Counted from the first letter of the stretch, positions 35,723-47,000 are shown. The stretch: DNA of 64,000 nt from Linderina pennispora (GCF_002104995.1 NW_024468249.1:1798001-1862000), one strand, 5' to 3'. The notes: generated by a model not told the origin, from the letters alone. Program-made: numbers and translations.

Positions 35723-36411
35723 ATGGTATCCTCTAACCTTCTTGCTGTATTAGCCATTACTGGGGTAGGTCGGGCTTGGAATAATAATGACTGCCATCTG
35801 CCACTTTATAAACAGACGCGAAATGAGCCGTCAGCAGGATCCACTCTATGTCCCGCGGTTCCAGTTCCGTCCTCGCGATGCGCCGAACAAGCAGGAGAAT
35901 GTGTTTGAAGAGCATGAGCTCTCATTGCTACGCACCAAAATCCTAACTGAGGACGAGCTGCGCGAGTTGCTGACCACGCAGCTAGACAAGTACTCGCGAA
36001 TTACGTGCAGCTGCTCATCCGATTCGTCAAATAAGAGCACAGATAAAGAGCCGACTGGAAACTCGTCTAGCGACAAGCTCCTTTCATCCGCACAGCAAAC
36101 CAGCACTGATACAGGCAACGATACCCAAGCATATAATCAGCATTGACATCGTGAGCAGCACCGAGTCTTGCGAGTGTGCCATCTCACGAAACTTCTTCAC
36201 TCCTGACTGCAGCGTGTGCCTTCGCGACTTTGAGGCTGGGTCTGAAGTACGCATCCTCGTTTGCGGGCACTATTTCCACACGGACTGCATCGACGCCTGG
36301 CTCACAAAGCACAGCGCGACGTGCCCAGTCTGCAAGTCCGATATGGTTTCAGCGCTTAACCTGCCACCGCGTAAACCAGCCACTCCGGCACAGAATTCCC
36401 AGGACATCTGA
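35723..36411 (+). CDS. RING-H2 membrane protein 7, two frame changes
   Basis: Starts MVSSNLLAVLAITGVG. A +1 change near 35768 continues the same transmembrane helix (LGIIMTAICHFI) with basic NRREMSR after it. The juxtamembrane motif NKQENVFEEHELSLLRTKIL matches the 34 kb gene. A Ser/Thr-rich linker follows, then a +1 change near 36110-36135, then the RING-H2: CSVCLRDFEAGSEVRILVC, GHYFHTDC, DAWL and CPVC. The tail is Pro-rich. Predicted E3 ligase. It and the 34 kb gene are tandem, same strand, and probably arose by duplication. Confidence 0.85.
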
Positions 36412-36668
36412 TGTCGCACAAGCACCTGAAGTCACCGAGCGTGGGAGCAGCCGTTCGAGTGGTATCGAATTACAACACATGTCGATCGACATTCCTGCAC
36501 CACCACGCGTCCATATTGGGAGACCATCGTAATATTTTCCCATCGTTTTGGAGCGAGATGCTTACACAACTCCTGCTACACTTTTATTATAGACTTAATT
36601 TGAATTAATTTCGGGTTATAATTAGCTTAAGAAATATGAATCACGCATACCGATGGTGGGTTTTTGTT

Positions 36669-37750
36669 TTACATCTCAACTAGCTGGCTGTAGATGGCAG
36701 CATCCTTGAACCGATTCGTGCACCAAGCTGTTGCTCTTGGGGTTTGACCCGTTCTTGCTGTTACTGATGTCAGCAACGACGGACGTATGCTCCCCAGGAT
36801 TGTCATTGCCAGACTTGTATGTGTTGATTCCGACAGTGGCACCAGCACCGCCAAAGGCATTGATCGTTCCGCTCGAGTAGTCCTGGTTGACAGGCACAAA
36901 CATGACCTTGGTGTTGGCAGCCTTAGACATCATAACCATGCTGTCCAAAGTGCGGATCTGCATGGCAGCCGGAGTGTTCAGGATCTCGGCGGCCTCGCGC
37001 ATCAGGATGGCGGCATCGACCTCGGCCTGCGCCTGGATGACCTTGGACTCACCGATACGCTTCTGGGTAGCTGCCGATGAGAGCGAGCTCTGCAGCTCCT
37101 GCGACAGAACAATGTCCTTGATCAGAATGGACTCCACGGTAACGCCCCAGTTGTTTGCTGGCTTGTCGATGATATCCGTGATTGCTGAGGCGATTGTATC
37201 GCGGTTCTCGATAATGTCCTGCAGATCCCTGCCACCTAGCACAGCGCGCAGCGTGGTCTGCGTGCGCTCAGTCAGGGCCTGCTGCACATTCGTCACACCG
37301 TACGTTGCCAGATACGGATCCGTCACATGCCAGTACAGAACTGCCTCGACGCCGACGGTGACGTTGTCCTTGGTCACGATAGGCATGGGGCCAATACTGG
37401 CAACCTGAATCATGGTGCTGACATACCTGACCTTTTCAGTCAGCGGGTTCACGTTGACCAAGCCGGGATCAGGCGGTCTTGTAGTAGCGGCCAAAGCGCG
37501 AAACAAGGCCAATTGAACCCTGGCGCACTTCCTTGAAGGGGTTCGGGCAGCAGAAGAGACCCGGGACCTGGCCAAAGGCTCCAAAGAAATTGCCGAGACC
37601 AGTCATCACTGACTCGTAGGCAGACTCGCTCCTGATGTTGTGCGTGACAGCAAACTTGGGCGGGTTGAACTCAAGCAAGGGCTTGGTCGAGGGTGGTGCG
37701 TAGCCGCTGGCCCTGCTGGACTCGCCAAACTCGTGGATGTGGTCAGCCAT
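36669..37750 (-). CDS. Stomatin-like SPFH (prohibitin-fold) protein
   Basis: About 355 residues. A polar N-terminus leads into a membrane-associated hairpin (VMTGLGNFFGAFGQVPGLFC) with PFKEVRQGSIGLVSRFGRYY, the start of the SPFH domain. A +1 change near 37470 joins to PDPGLVNVNPLTEKVRYVS. Typical stomatin segments follow: VTKDNVTVGVEAVLYWHVTD, LRAVLGGRDLQDIIENRD, NWGVTVESILIKDIVL and QKRIGESKVIQAQAEVDAA. A C-terminal +1 near 36705 gives FKDAAIYSQLVEM, a more natural ending than the alternative frame. Stomatins form membrane oligomers that scaffold ordered microdomains. Its cellular membrane cannot be read from sequence. Confidence 0.9.
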
Positions 37751-39129
37751 GATTGAGTAGAAAAGTGAGGTAGCGAATTAGTTGGTAGTTGTTTGTAGCA
37801 AGATTGAACGGTTGCTTAGTTGGTTGTAGATGCAAGAGGCGGTGTTTGGTCTGCAGCGTCATAGGAACTATTTAAGCACCTGTTTTTTTTCCGACAAGAG
37901 CCTCTGACGGTGCTGGCCACAACATGCTTGTCAACATGCGGTCACCTTCGGAAATGCTTTTCACACACCTGACTGAATCACGCCCCCCAGTACCCCCGCT
38001 CTTTTCCGTGCTGCCAAGACCCTACTAGACCAAGGATTTGTAGAAAGCATTTCTTGGCCTGCATCTGTCTTGACATTGTCGGACGTTCCTGCAGGCGATT
38101 TGCAGTTGCCCAGCCTTGTCACATTTCTCCGGCATTGGGCACCAGGGTAACAGAACGTTCTGTTTGGTAGGACTGTTAATGGAAAAAAAAAAAACACAGA
38201 TCGCATTACCTTTGATGTCAATCTTCTTGGCAAACCTCGGACAACGCCCACGCACCGCCAACAACCCCTTGCCTGGTATCTTTGGAAAATATTCGAGAAA
38301 ATATTCTCGCTCATAAACGGCCTTGCTGCGGCAATTGTGGCAGACGCCGCAGACCCAGAGCGGGTGATGACCAGTTATCGGTACTAATTGAGAACTCCGT
38401 GATATCCGAGGAGAACACTTTGACTGCTGGTGTGCCAAAAAGGGCTATCACTTCTCACGCAATCTACAATGTCACAGTAAACACTGGCCATGGCAGACAC
38501 TACTCAAAGAAGCCACCAGTGCACCCCACCGGTGCTGGGTCTGTGACAGGGCACCTACCACTTTTCTTGCGGTCTTTTGGGATACCAATGGCATATATGC
38601 ATACCGAGGCTCATACCCTTTTTGCGGCAGAGGCAGACAATGCACAACATTGCCAGTGCATTGTATTCGTCACGATACGCATGCCCAGTCTCAATGCATT
38701 TCTACCGTGCAAAGCTGCAAGGGTGAGGATAAGCCGTGTTTCAGCCTATTCGGCCATTGGCCAGGATGCAGGAGCAGAATGATATACCATCGTGTGTACG
38801 CAATGTGTAAGAGTAGCCAGTACTGTGTTGGCACAAGGACTGCGCCATCACAAGGTGGTGGGCGAACCATTTGTTGAGTCTATAGCTAGTGGAAAAGAAC
38901 AGGCTCCATATAGCTATGGCCAGGTGCGCAGTAGTGTCATACCTAGGCCGCTATCTTCTTCAGAGTCGTGTTTCTCTGCCCAATATGTATTTATTTATTT
39001 AGGAGTCATAAAGAGTGGAATTAGTGAGGTATATGGCTATCCAGCGAGAGGTAGTAGATTATGTGCTTTTTGAAGAGCGAGTTAGAGGCGGCCGTTCTGA
39101 ACACCATCTTTTCTCAAACCAAAGGCTGT
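37751..39129. other. Intergenic, promoter of the stomatin gene and no recognised gene
   Basis: About 1.4 kb. A TTAAATA element lies at 37869-37875 (minus strand), roughly 119 nt upstream of the stomatin start. Frames of up to 166 codons on both strands overlap one another and lack recognisable features. Confidence 0.45.
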
Positions 39130-39637
39130 TTACTGGGGAGGGATCGAGGCCGGGAACTCGGGGAGCGTGGGAGGAGTCGAAGCAGGAACCTCTACATCTG
39201 TGGTGGTGGGCTCAGGAGCGGGCTCGGAGGTGGTGGCGGGCTCAGGTAGCAGGCTCAGTAGCAGGCTCAGTAGCAGGCTCAGTAGCAGGCTCGGTAGCAG
39301 GCTCAGTAGCAGGCTCCGGTAGCAGGCTCGGTAGCAGGCTCCGGAAGCGGTGGCAGGCTCCGGAAGCAGGCTCAGAGGTGGTGGCGGGCTCCGAAGCAGG
39401 CTCCTCAGAAGAGGGCAGGCTCCTCCGAAGAAGCAGGCTCGGAAGCGGGACTCCTCAGAGGTGTTGTAGACCGGGGCCGAAGTGGTCTCGTACACCTGGA
39501 GCACTGGTGGTCTCGTACACTGGGGCGCTGGTGGTCTCGTACACAACCGAGGTGGTGTACTCGGGGTGCGGGCGGGGGATGCACTTCTTGGCATCAACAG
39601 CCAGCAAAGCCAGAGCGAAAGCGAAAACAAACTTCAT
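39130..39637 (-). CDS. Small secreted repeat protein with KCIPRP start (Pro/Thr-rich)
   Basis: Signal peptide MKFVFAFALALLAVDA, then KKCIPRPHPEY, three or more copies of YETTSAPV, and a run of EPAT tetrapeptides encoded by 12-nt repeats (listed separately). The chain ends TSEPAPEPTTTDVEVPAST and PEFPASIPPQ. At least two +1 changes lie in the repeats; without correction one frame would read an implausible Leu/Ser run. Ser/Thr/Pro-rich secreted repeats of this kind are typical of O-mannosylated cell-wall or surface proteins. Mature start KCIPxP is shared with the 42.7 kb protein. Confidence 0.75.
39240..39345 (-). repeat. 12-nt tandem repeats encoding EPAT
   Basis: On the plus-strand text the unit is GGCTCAGTAGCA with slight variants (GGCTCGGTAGCA, GGCTCCGGTAGCA); about eight copies are visible. 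In the coding frame each unit gives Glu-Pro-Ala-Thr. Such perfect repeats are prone to length change and to assembly error. Confidence 0.85.
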
Positions 39638-39744
39638 GATTTCGAGATATAACGGAGGAAGGGGGAGTATTGAAAAAGACCTTGTAAGGTAGGAACTAAG
39701 GTTGGAATGAGAAAAACAACATTTTGTCCGCCCGCTAGCGAGTT

Positions 39745-39751
39745 CTTATAT
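39745..39751 (-). promoter_or_regulatory. TATA-like box of the 39 kb secreted-protein gene
   Basis: ATATAAG on the minus strand, about 108 nt upstream of the start codon at 39637. Confidence 0.4.
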
Positions 39752-40016
39752 GCCATCGACCCCGCGATAAGGGTCGCCCCGGACATTGGGGCCGAGAAAT
39801 AAAATAAGCGACCAACTTGATTTCCATGCATAGCCCGTTCTGCTATAAACAATGGCCACTGTGTACATTTTTAGCTCGCTGAGCAAATGGTACGGTTGAG
39901 ACATGCTCGCTGCAAGACTTGCAGTCATCAGCACCGCGCTATGAGTGCTGCATGAGCAGCACAGTGGGGCAAATCGCTGCTCATGCTTGCCCCAAATAGA
40001 CCACGAGTCATGGCAT

Positions 40017-42424
40017 CTAAAAATACTCGGCAAAGAGTGCGGCATAGTCCGCGGCGCCATTCCTGTCTGTCTCTTCTGACATCATGGTCGCCTTGGTGAT
40101 GCGTTTGCGCAACACATCAGCCTGGCTCTTCAGCTCACCAAGAGCGTCCTTGGTCTCCTACAATCATGCATACATTAGTACTACATCAGAGCCCTCTCAT
40201 ATACAATGGTGATATGAACGCATTCCCCTCCACTGTACACGTACCACCGCCATCACGCCAATTTCCTCAGACCCAGAGCACACCTCGCCGCCATGCAGAG
40301 CTGCTTCCAAGTCACGCAGCGAGCAGTTCCTACATTAGCAAAGCAATGGCTTATTGTCGTCAAAAAGCATTAGCAGCAGCAGCGCGCAAATTGGCGGCAT
40401 TTGCCGAGAGAACATTCGTGTGGGAAGAAAGAAACAAGCAGTGAATCTCCATGCTTGCATGATTCCCAAATACGGCTCCAGCTGCAAACAGAGAAAGGAC
40501 GGCGGGCTCCTAGTTTGCGCAGTGTCCGCATTCCGGAACGAAAAGCAGTGCAAGGATTCGCAACTGCATATCAGCAGCCGAATTGTGGCTCGCATCAACA
40601 AACAGAGCATCGTGGTGTGCTGTGGAACTTACAGTTGGCCCTCAACGCCCTCTGCCGCCTTAGCCTCTGAAGCGACGGCGTCCAGTGCACGCGCACGAAT
40701 CTGCGCATACATGGCAGCATCGGAGCAGAGCGAGTCCCAGCTCGTGAATGCACCATCGCCGGGCCAGGGCTGGTCGGCGCCGTCTGGCATGCTGGCCAAT
40801 CGCTGCGAAGCCTCTGATGCAGGGCTATTTTCGTTCATGCCCGTCGCCGCCGATCGCCTATATGGGAGTGGGCTGAATCCACTCTTGCCAATCTGGGACG
40901 CGGCGTCGAGCAGCTGCCGGAGCGATAGTGCAAGTGTATCGCCTGGGTGGATGACCTGCCTGCCTCCGTCTGTTGCTGCCGCCGCACTCGTCTCCGCTAC
41001 CTGATTCCAGGCCACTCTACATGCAAAAAAGCCCAGCGATTTGCAGTTTGTCCTGTAAAGACACTTCAGACACCGTATGCTGTTCAACATGGACACTGCT
41101 ACCTACCCGTTTTTTCTCCAGCGCCTTGTTGTCCCGCTCCAGGTTGGTCGCTGCCACCGCCCACATCGCACTCAAGTCGGCCAGAGTCCGCCTGCTCTTC
41201 AGCCAGCCTGTGCATAGCTTCGTCAGCTGCCTGCCGCTGCGGACCGATAGACTGCGCGGCTATTTCCAGATCCTGGCTCTGTTGATCTCTCCGGTTTTCC
41301 GCAAGCGCGGCCCACTGCTGCCTCAGCTGCTCCATGACATCACCAAAATGCCGCACCTGACCCGGTTCCTCCAGATGACTTAGCACTGCACCAGACAAGT
41401 TCACCGCATGGGCCTCTACTGAGCTGGTCCAGCCGCTAGCATGTTCGCCATCGTGCATGTATTGCTCACAGCGCTGCACCAGATCACCGCTGGCCAATGC
41501 CTTGTCGGCCTCGCTTCTGCTCGCGAGCAGCAGCTCTCTTTCAATATCGAGCTTTAGTTTGAGCTGGGCCATAGGGACAATATCTCTGGCGATACGCCCA
41601 TGCTCGCTTTTGGCCACATTGAGCAGATCGGCCACGCTCCGAGTTGCAAAGGGCTCAAACTCTTTCCATGGTGAGGGCAGGACGTCTGCTTTGCGCATCC
41701 CTGTTTCGACAAACTCGCCAAGCTCAGTCATGTAGTCTTTGATGGCACAGCACATTTCGTCGACCTCGTCCTCGCATTGAAACATAAAGTGTTTTGTCAA
41801 CGACCCGGCTGCGTTCCTCCCAGACGCTGGGCTCAGAGCCGAAGCCAGCTTTCGCGTAGCCAATGCCGCCTCATCAAGGAACCCTTGGTACATCGACGTT
41901 GTACGAGATACCTCGGCATCTGCTGAACTCGCTGCGCGTGCCAACGCCTCCTCTTCAACTCGCAGTTCGGAAAGCTGCTGCATGAGCTGCTCAGTCCGCT
42001 TGTCAAGCATTGCGCTCTGTTCCTGCAGTGTCTTCTTGTGCTGCCTTGACTGACTAATCTGCTTTTCGAGTCTATCCAGCTGGGCTCTGAGCTCAAACGA
42101 CGCAGCAAGGTCCTTCTCACCAGCTGCAGAGAGATCGCTGCCAGTATATTCAATTCGGTCAAGGTAGTCCAGAAACTCCAGTTCATCATCGCAGAGCCCA
42201 TTCCTTGATGCATCAAGGTTCTCGGCTAGCCAGCGCAGCAGCCCGTCTTTGTCAACTGTTTCATGGAAGGCCCACGAGATACTCGACGGGTCAGGCTGTG
42301 CATTGCGCGCCTTCTTCGAATTTGTCGACCGTTCGTTTCGTTGACCTTCCATTCCCAGCGTCTGCACCAAAGACAAGAGACGCTGCGCTGCTTGGTCGGG
42401 TGTCAAACAATGTACATTCTCCAT
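40017..42424 (-). CDS. HAUS3-like subunit of the augmin complex
   Basis: About 620 residues over three exons. The N-terminal part resembles the HAUS3 N-domain: SISWAFHETVDKDGLLRWLA, then CDDELEFLDYLDRIEYTGSD. Long coiled coils follow (RAQLDRLEKQISQSRQHKKT; TEQLMQQLSELRVEEEALAR), then helical segments to RTLADLSAMWAVAATNLERD after a +1 change near 41165. Intron 1 is about 41017-41106; exon 2 runs VAWNQVAETSA to AKAAEGVEGQL; intron 2 is about 40158-40632. The last exon gives ETKDALGELKSQADVLRKRI and ends AALFAEYF. Human HAUS3 has about 600 residues. Augmin recruits gamma-tubulin to existing microtubules. Identification rests on the N-domain, coiled-coil layout and length. Confidence 0.65.
40158..40632 (-). 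other. Intron 2 of the HAUS3-like gene
   Basis: Donor GTAAGT at 40632 right after ...EGVEGQ, acceptor TTGTAG at 40158, followed by the clearly coding ETKDALGELKS segment. At about 475 nt it is the longest intron seen in the window. A small internal exon cannot be excluded, and the splice phase is off by one base. Confidence 0.5.
41017..41106 (-). other. Intron 1 of the HAUS3-like gene
   Basis: Donor GTAGGT at 41106-41101 after ...KALEKKR, acceptor GCATGTAG at 41017, with a T-run before it. Phase does not close perfectly, so a nearby single-base error or alternative acceptor is possible. Confidence 0.6.
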
Positions 42425-42674
42425 TTCCCTGGTGGTTAAGAAAAAAACAGCGAAAAGCAGGCAAAGACAAACCGTGGGTCTTTTTTACCCATCTTGTACA
42501 CCATGAAGCGTGGGCCGAGACCAGTTATGTGATCATCCCCATGTCTGAATTGAGGCATTTCTTGACCATATACAGGCTCAGGACTGCCAATATATTCTGG
42601 CTAGTGAGATATGTTTATTGTGTTCTAAGACTGTAGCGAGTATGTAGAGTAACTGCAGCAGGCTGGTATATTTT

Positions 42675-42956
42675 TCAGACAGCACTGGCGTCAGTGGCGC
42701 CAGCATCGGCAGTGTCAGTGTCAGTGTCAGCAGCAGAGTCGGTGGCATCAGTATCAGCAGAGGTTTCGACCTCTGAGGCACCAGTTGCAGCATCATCAGA
42801 ACCAGTGTCAGCAACAGAGTCGCTGGCAGAATAGACAGCAGTGTCAGCAGCAGAATCGGCGAAATCAGTATCCGTGGGACATGGAATGCACTTGGCCGAC
42901 TGAGCAGCGGCGACAGCAGCAATGGCAGCGAAAGCAGCGAAGATGGAGATTCTCAT
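42675..42956 (-). CDS. Small secreted Asp/Ala/Thr-repeat protein with KCIPCP start
   Basis: Intact, 93 residues. The signal peptide MRISIFAAFAAIAAVAAAQS precedes AKCIPCPTDTDF, then a low-complexity acidic region of SAADTA, SADTDATDSAADTDTDTA-like repeats to the end. It is very acidic with no basic residues in the mature part. The two cysteines of CIPC are the only ones. The KCIPxP block right after the signal peptide matches the 39 kb protein, though the repeats differ. Likely extracellular or cell-wall; function unknown. A TATA box lies about 134 nt upstream. Confidence 0.8.
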   Translation of the reverse strand: MRISIFAAFAAIAAVAAAQSAKCIPCPTDTDFADSAADTAVYSASDSVADTGSDDAATGASEVETSADTDATDSAADTDTDTADAGATDASAV

Positions 42957-43089
42957 TTTATAGGTTGCTGATGGTACGGATGGTGCTTCGTTAAAGCGGG
43001 GGAGTTCAGATGGTCGAAATGAGGGAAAGATGCTGGGACTTGTATGGTTGGTGTGAGGATGTAGTCGATTGCTGAAGTCGCCATATGCT

Positions 43090-43097
43090 CTTTTATA
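43090..43097 (-). promoter_or_regulatory. TATA box of the 42.7 kb secreted-protein gene
   Basis: TATAAAAG on the minus strand, about 134 nt upstream of the start codon at 42956. Confidence 0.5.
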
Positions 43098-44047
43098 GCG
43101 GTCATGAAGCTGGGTGAGCCCACCCGTCCTGTCTCTGGTATTGTCTGGACTGCAGCCGGGCATAAATCTCAGGCATGCTTCTAACCGTCTACTATCAATG
43201 ACGCTTTAGAAGCAACATCCTTTATTTTGCGTTCTTTTGGAACAATAATTCTACTCGCTCCTCACACATTACGAAGTAATGATGCTCAGGAATTCCCATT
43301 GCATCCCTCGCACTGCACTCTCATTCGCTATAGCGCCGTGGAACCTAACAGTATTATTTGGGTGTGGGTGCACATTCATAGCGATTGAAGAGGCCATCTG
43401 CAGCGCATAACGACGTGCCAAGAAAACACTGCTTCATGTCTGCGCTAGTGTGCAATGTGTCTGCTACCGGTGGAGCCTGCGATAGCATCCTTAGCACATC
43501 ACAAAAATCCCATCCCAGCCTCGGCCGTATTCCTATGCTGCATTATGTCCATCCCAAACTCTTGGCAAAGCCAGCGGATGGTGCTTCAGGCTATTATTAG
43601 CCACTTTTGAAGCACTGCATACCTATTATGTGGGCCCGGTCCAAGCAGCTCAAATAGGCTGTTTGTAAATAAACGAGCCTGGTGCAGCAGATCATTTTTG
43701 TTGCAAGGACACACCTTAGGAGCAGCTACTAGTATCGTTGTTGGCCAGTAGCTATTGCTCTGAAACAGCAGAGCAGGTGTGTTACAAGAAAGATCCATTA
43801 TATGCAAATAGACACAATATAAAGTGTTAAAGTAGTCATATAGCAATAGCCTTTTCAACCACTTGGTGATACAAAGTAGCTATATGTGCGCATACATCCC
43901 GATTGCATAGCACCATACACCAGATGGCAATTAAGCGGGTATTCATTTGTTAACGTGTGTTAAGGTAGGTGATAATATACAGTCTAGCAAGAAAGCAAGA
44001 TTCAGGAAGAGGGAGAGGACAGGCAGAATAGATGAAAGCAAACAGTG
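43098..44047. other. Intergenic, no gene recognised
   Basis: Nearly 1 kb beyond the TATA box of the secreted-protein gene, A+T-richer in its second half (43600-44000). No supported feature. Confidence 0.5.
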
Positions 44048-47000
44048 CTACTCGAGCATATCTTCAAAGTCCATCTGGTTGCCAGACGTCAGATTGGGCG
44101 GGGGGTAGGTCAGGACTTGCGCGGCAGCAGACACCATCGACTCTGTGGTGGTTAGGGTGCCAAAGTAGCTGGCCATTGCCGACGATGCAATCGAGTCCTC
44201 AGGTGCAGCCTGCGATGAGTTCAGCGATCTGGGTGTGCGCATGGCCAGGGCGCTGTTCAGCATATGCGCCTGGGGGGTCAGCGATGGGGCCGAGCAGCCG
44301 TCAACTGCTGGGGTCGCGCTTGCCGACACGTTGTAGTTGGTCATTGCTGGCGACGGCTGCTCGAAGGGAATAGCCATCTCAGGCGAAGCCAAGACCGAGG
44401 CAATAGTGTTGACTGTCCGCTCATCAAAGAGCGCCATGGAGATGGTAGCATCGCCGATGCTGTTCGGATACACCATCATCTTGTTGTGCGGTACGCCTGC
44501 AGTCCCTGCCGCACCACTCACTGGGAATGACGGATAGTCCATGCTACCAGGGGTGATTGATGCTGCCAGCGCCACTGTCGCCGCTACTCCTGTGAAGTCG
44601 GTGGCGGGTGAGCGAAACCCCATCGGCGGCTGGGCCGGGGAGTGGGTCGCTGTGTGCGTCACCGACCCGCCATGTAGTCTGAGCGAGCCCATGTTTGGTG
44701 AGATAGGTCGTTGCCTGGTTCGTCCCATGAATGTCCCAGACAGCGGGCGAGTTGTTGCCCAGCATGGCCATGTGAGGTGTGGAGGCGGGGTCGGCATCGA
44801 CAATCCCACCAAGCATAGCGTTGGGCATGTATGGCGTGCCGCTCTGCAGGCTGCTTGATGCCACAGCAGCAGCGGCAGCGACAGCGCCTGTTGTGGCAAC
44901 ACCTGACAGCAATCCGGCTGCGCCCACAGAGCCTACGTGCGGAGTTCCGACACCGCCAGCACCATTGGCTGGAGGATACAATTCAATGTTCAGCGAGTCA
45001 TCGTGCAGGCCGGCACTCGTTCCGGCTGCAAGATTAGCCAGGCTGCCAATCGATGACTCGGCCGCCAAGAAGCCCGCTGCATTTGCTGGTGCTGGGTCCA
45101 TCAGCGATGGGTCACTGAGCGAAGTAAACATGTCATGTGCCGTGCTAGCGCCATTGTTGCCGTGCAGCGATGGCTGACTTGGCTGGGCGTATTGTGTGCG
45201 GTTTGACGGCGCCGACTGACTAATGCTGTCCACCCCAAGCGTCATATACGGTGTGGTGGGCAGCGAAAGCGACGCCATCTGGTTGTCCTCTGCAAACGAG
45301 TGCATCGAGCGATGCTGCGGAGAAAGGTACGGAATTGCGCGTGCTGCAGACATGCGTGACAGGCTTCCGCGCTGAACAAGTGGGCCTCCTGTACCCATGC
45401 CGCGCGTGGAGTGCGACTGACCAAAACCTGGAGACAACAGCGGGTTGCCTGGAGCTGACGCGTTGGCGGCGGCAGCAGCAGCAGTTGCAGCAGCAGCAGC
45501 AGCCGCAGCCGCAGCAATCGCCGCCGACGAGCTTGGGTTTCGGCCACTGTGGTTACCTGAGCTGGCAAAGCCAATGTAGCCTGTGTTTGGAGACGACGTT
45601 GCGCTCATGGTATGGATAGAGTCCGCGCTTGACCGCATCTGACGAAGCCGTGATGTCGACAGCCGTCTCCTTTGCGAACCATCTAAAAATAGAGCAAGAA
45701 AAAACATGGAACATGGAAGCCGGTGTTTAGCGTCGGCTGTTTGTAGTTGCTGGCATACCAGCATGCGCGCCGGGATACATGGAAGCGTTCATTATGCATA
45801 CTTACAGTTAGGATCGTCTGATGTCCGGCGTCGGGTCTTGGGAGGTGCACCTCGCGCGTTTCCAGCGAATGCAATACCATCAAAGAATCCGGCACAGAAG
45901 GGCCGCAGGCCAAAAAGCTCCACCATGCCATGCAGGATCTTCTCGTTGTCTTCCCTGAGCCGGGTGACAAGATGGTCTCTGGTGGCAATCCGCGAGGACC
46001 AGATGGGCCGCAGCAGCGTCGATGAGATGGCCGGTGCCCAGTCGTCACAGCGCTTCATTTCAAAAAAGTGGCCGCATCTGCGACTGAAGAATGCGTACTT
46101 GTAGCCATTCTCGATGTAGGTGAAAGCCATGCTGTTGTCCTCGCTCTGACGCCGTGCTGGTGGGAACCCCTGGGGTTGCAGCTCTGCTGGAACCAGACCA
46201 CTGCCGGCGAGACTGAACTCGTGCCACATTGCATCGTTGTTTGCAGCCAGACGCGAAAGCATCGGGTCGTGGTGCGGGTACGTGCCAAAGCGGTTGCTGC
46301 TGTCGCCGCGGCTGACAAGCAGTGCCAACGACGGGGCTGATTGCATCTGTCGATCAGCAAGCAAGCAGAGCGATAGCATTGTGTAATGGCCACCTCGCTC
46401 GACATACTGCAGGCACTGGTGCACGTCGCTGCTGAGGTTGCTCAGTGACACGGTCAGCACGGTGTCCGCCTGCGCAACAGCCTGCAGGATACTATTGGCA
46501 TCAAACGAGCCGGTATGCGACGAGACCAACATGAGCGGAATCTCATTTACGTTGCTGACAAACTCGATCATCGAAATGAGATGCTGAGTCAGGAACTCGG
46601 CCTCCTGCGTCTCCCAGTCCAACTCGTCTGCGTACATGAGACCTAGCGATACCCAGCGGTTGCGGTCGCACAGGAACTTGTGCCAGGAGTGGCCAACAAC
46701 AGCCTGCAATATGTACGGGCTGTACTCGTCCGCCGCATCAACACCGCCGTCGGTGGTGCTAAAGTCAGACATCAGCGTAGTGCTTGGCGTGTGCAAAGCA
46801 GTGCTTGCCAGAGACATGGCTGGCGAGCTCAGCATATCATGGAACTGCTGCTGGTCGCTGAGCGATGGCTGCTGGATGACTTGCGTGCGTGAGCGTGTTC
46901 TGACGATGTCTACAGCTTCGGCTGCTGGCGGTCGACACAGTGGCCATGTATTCCGGGATGGCTGCAAACTGCTTGTATGCCTCAAGCGACTGGACTCCAG

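Noticed and set aside
39130-39450. Reading of the repeat as a Leu/Ser-rich (LLLS) protein
   Set aside because: That frame arises from the 12-nt repeat read out of phase. The EPAT frame continues the signal-peptide-bearing start and fits the C-terminus.
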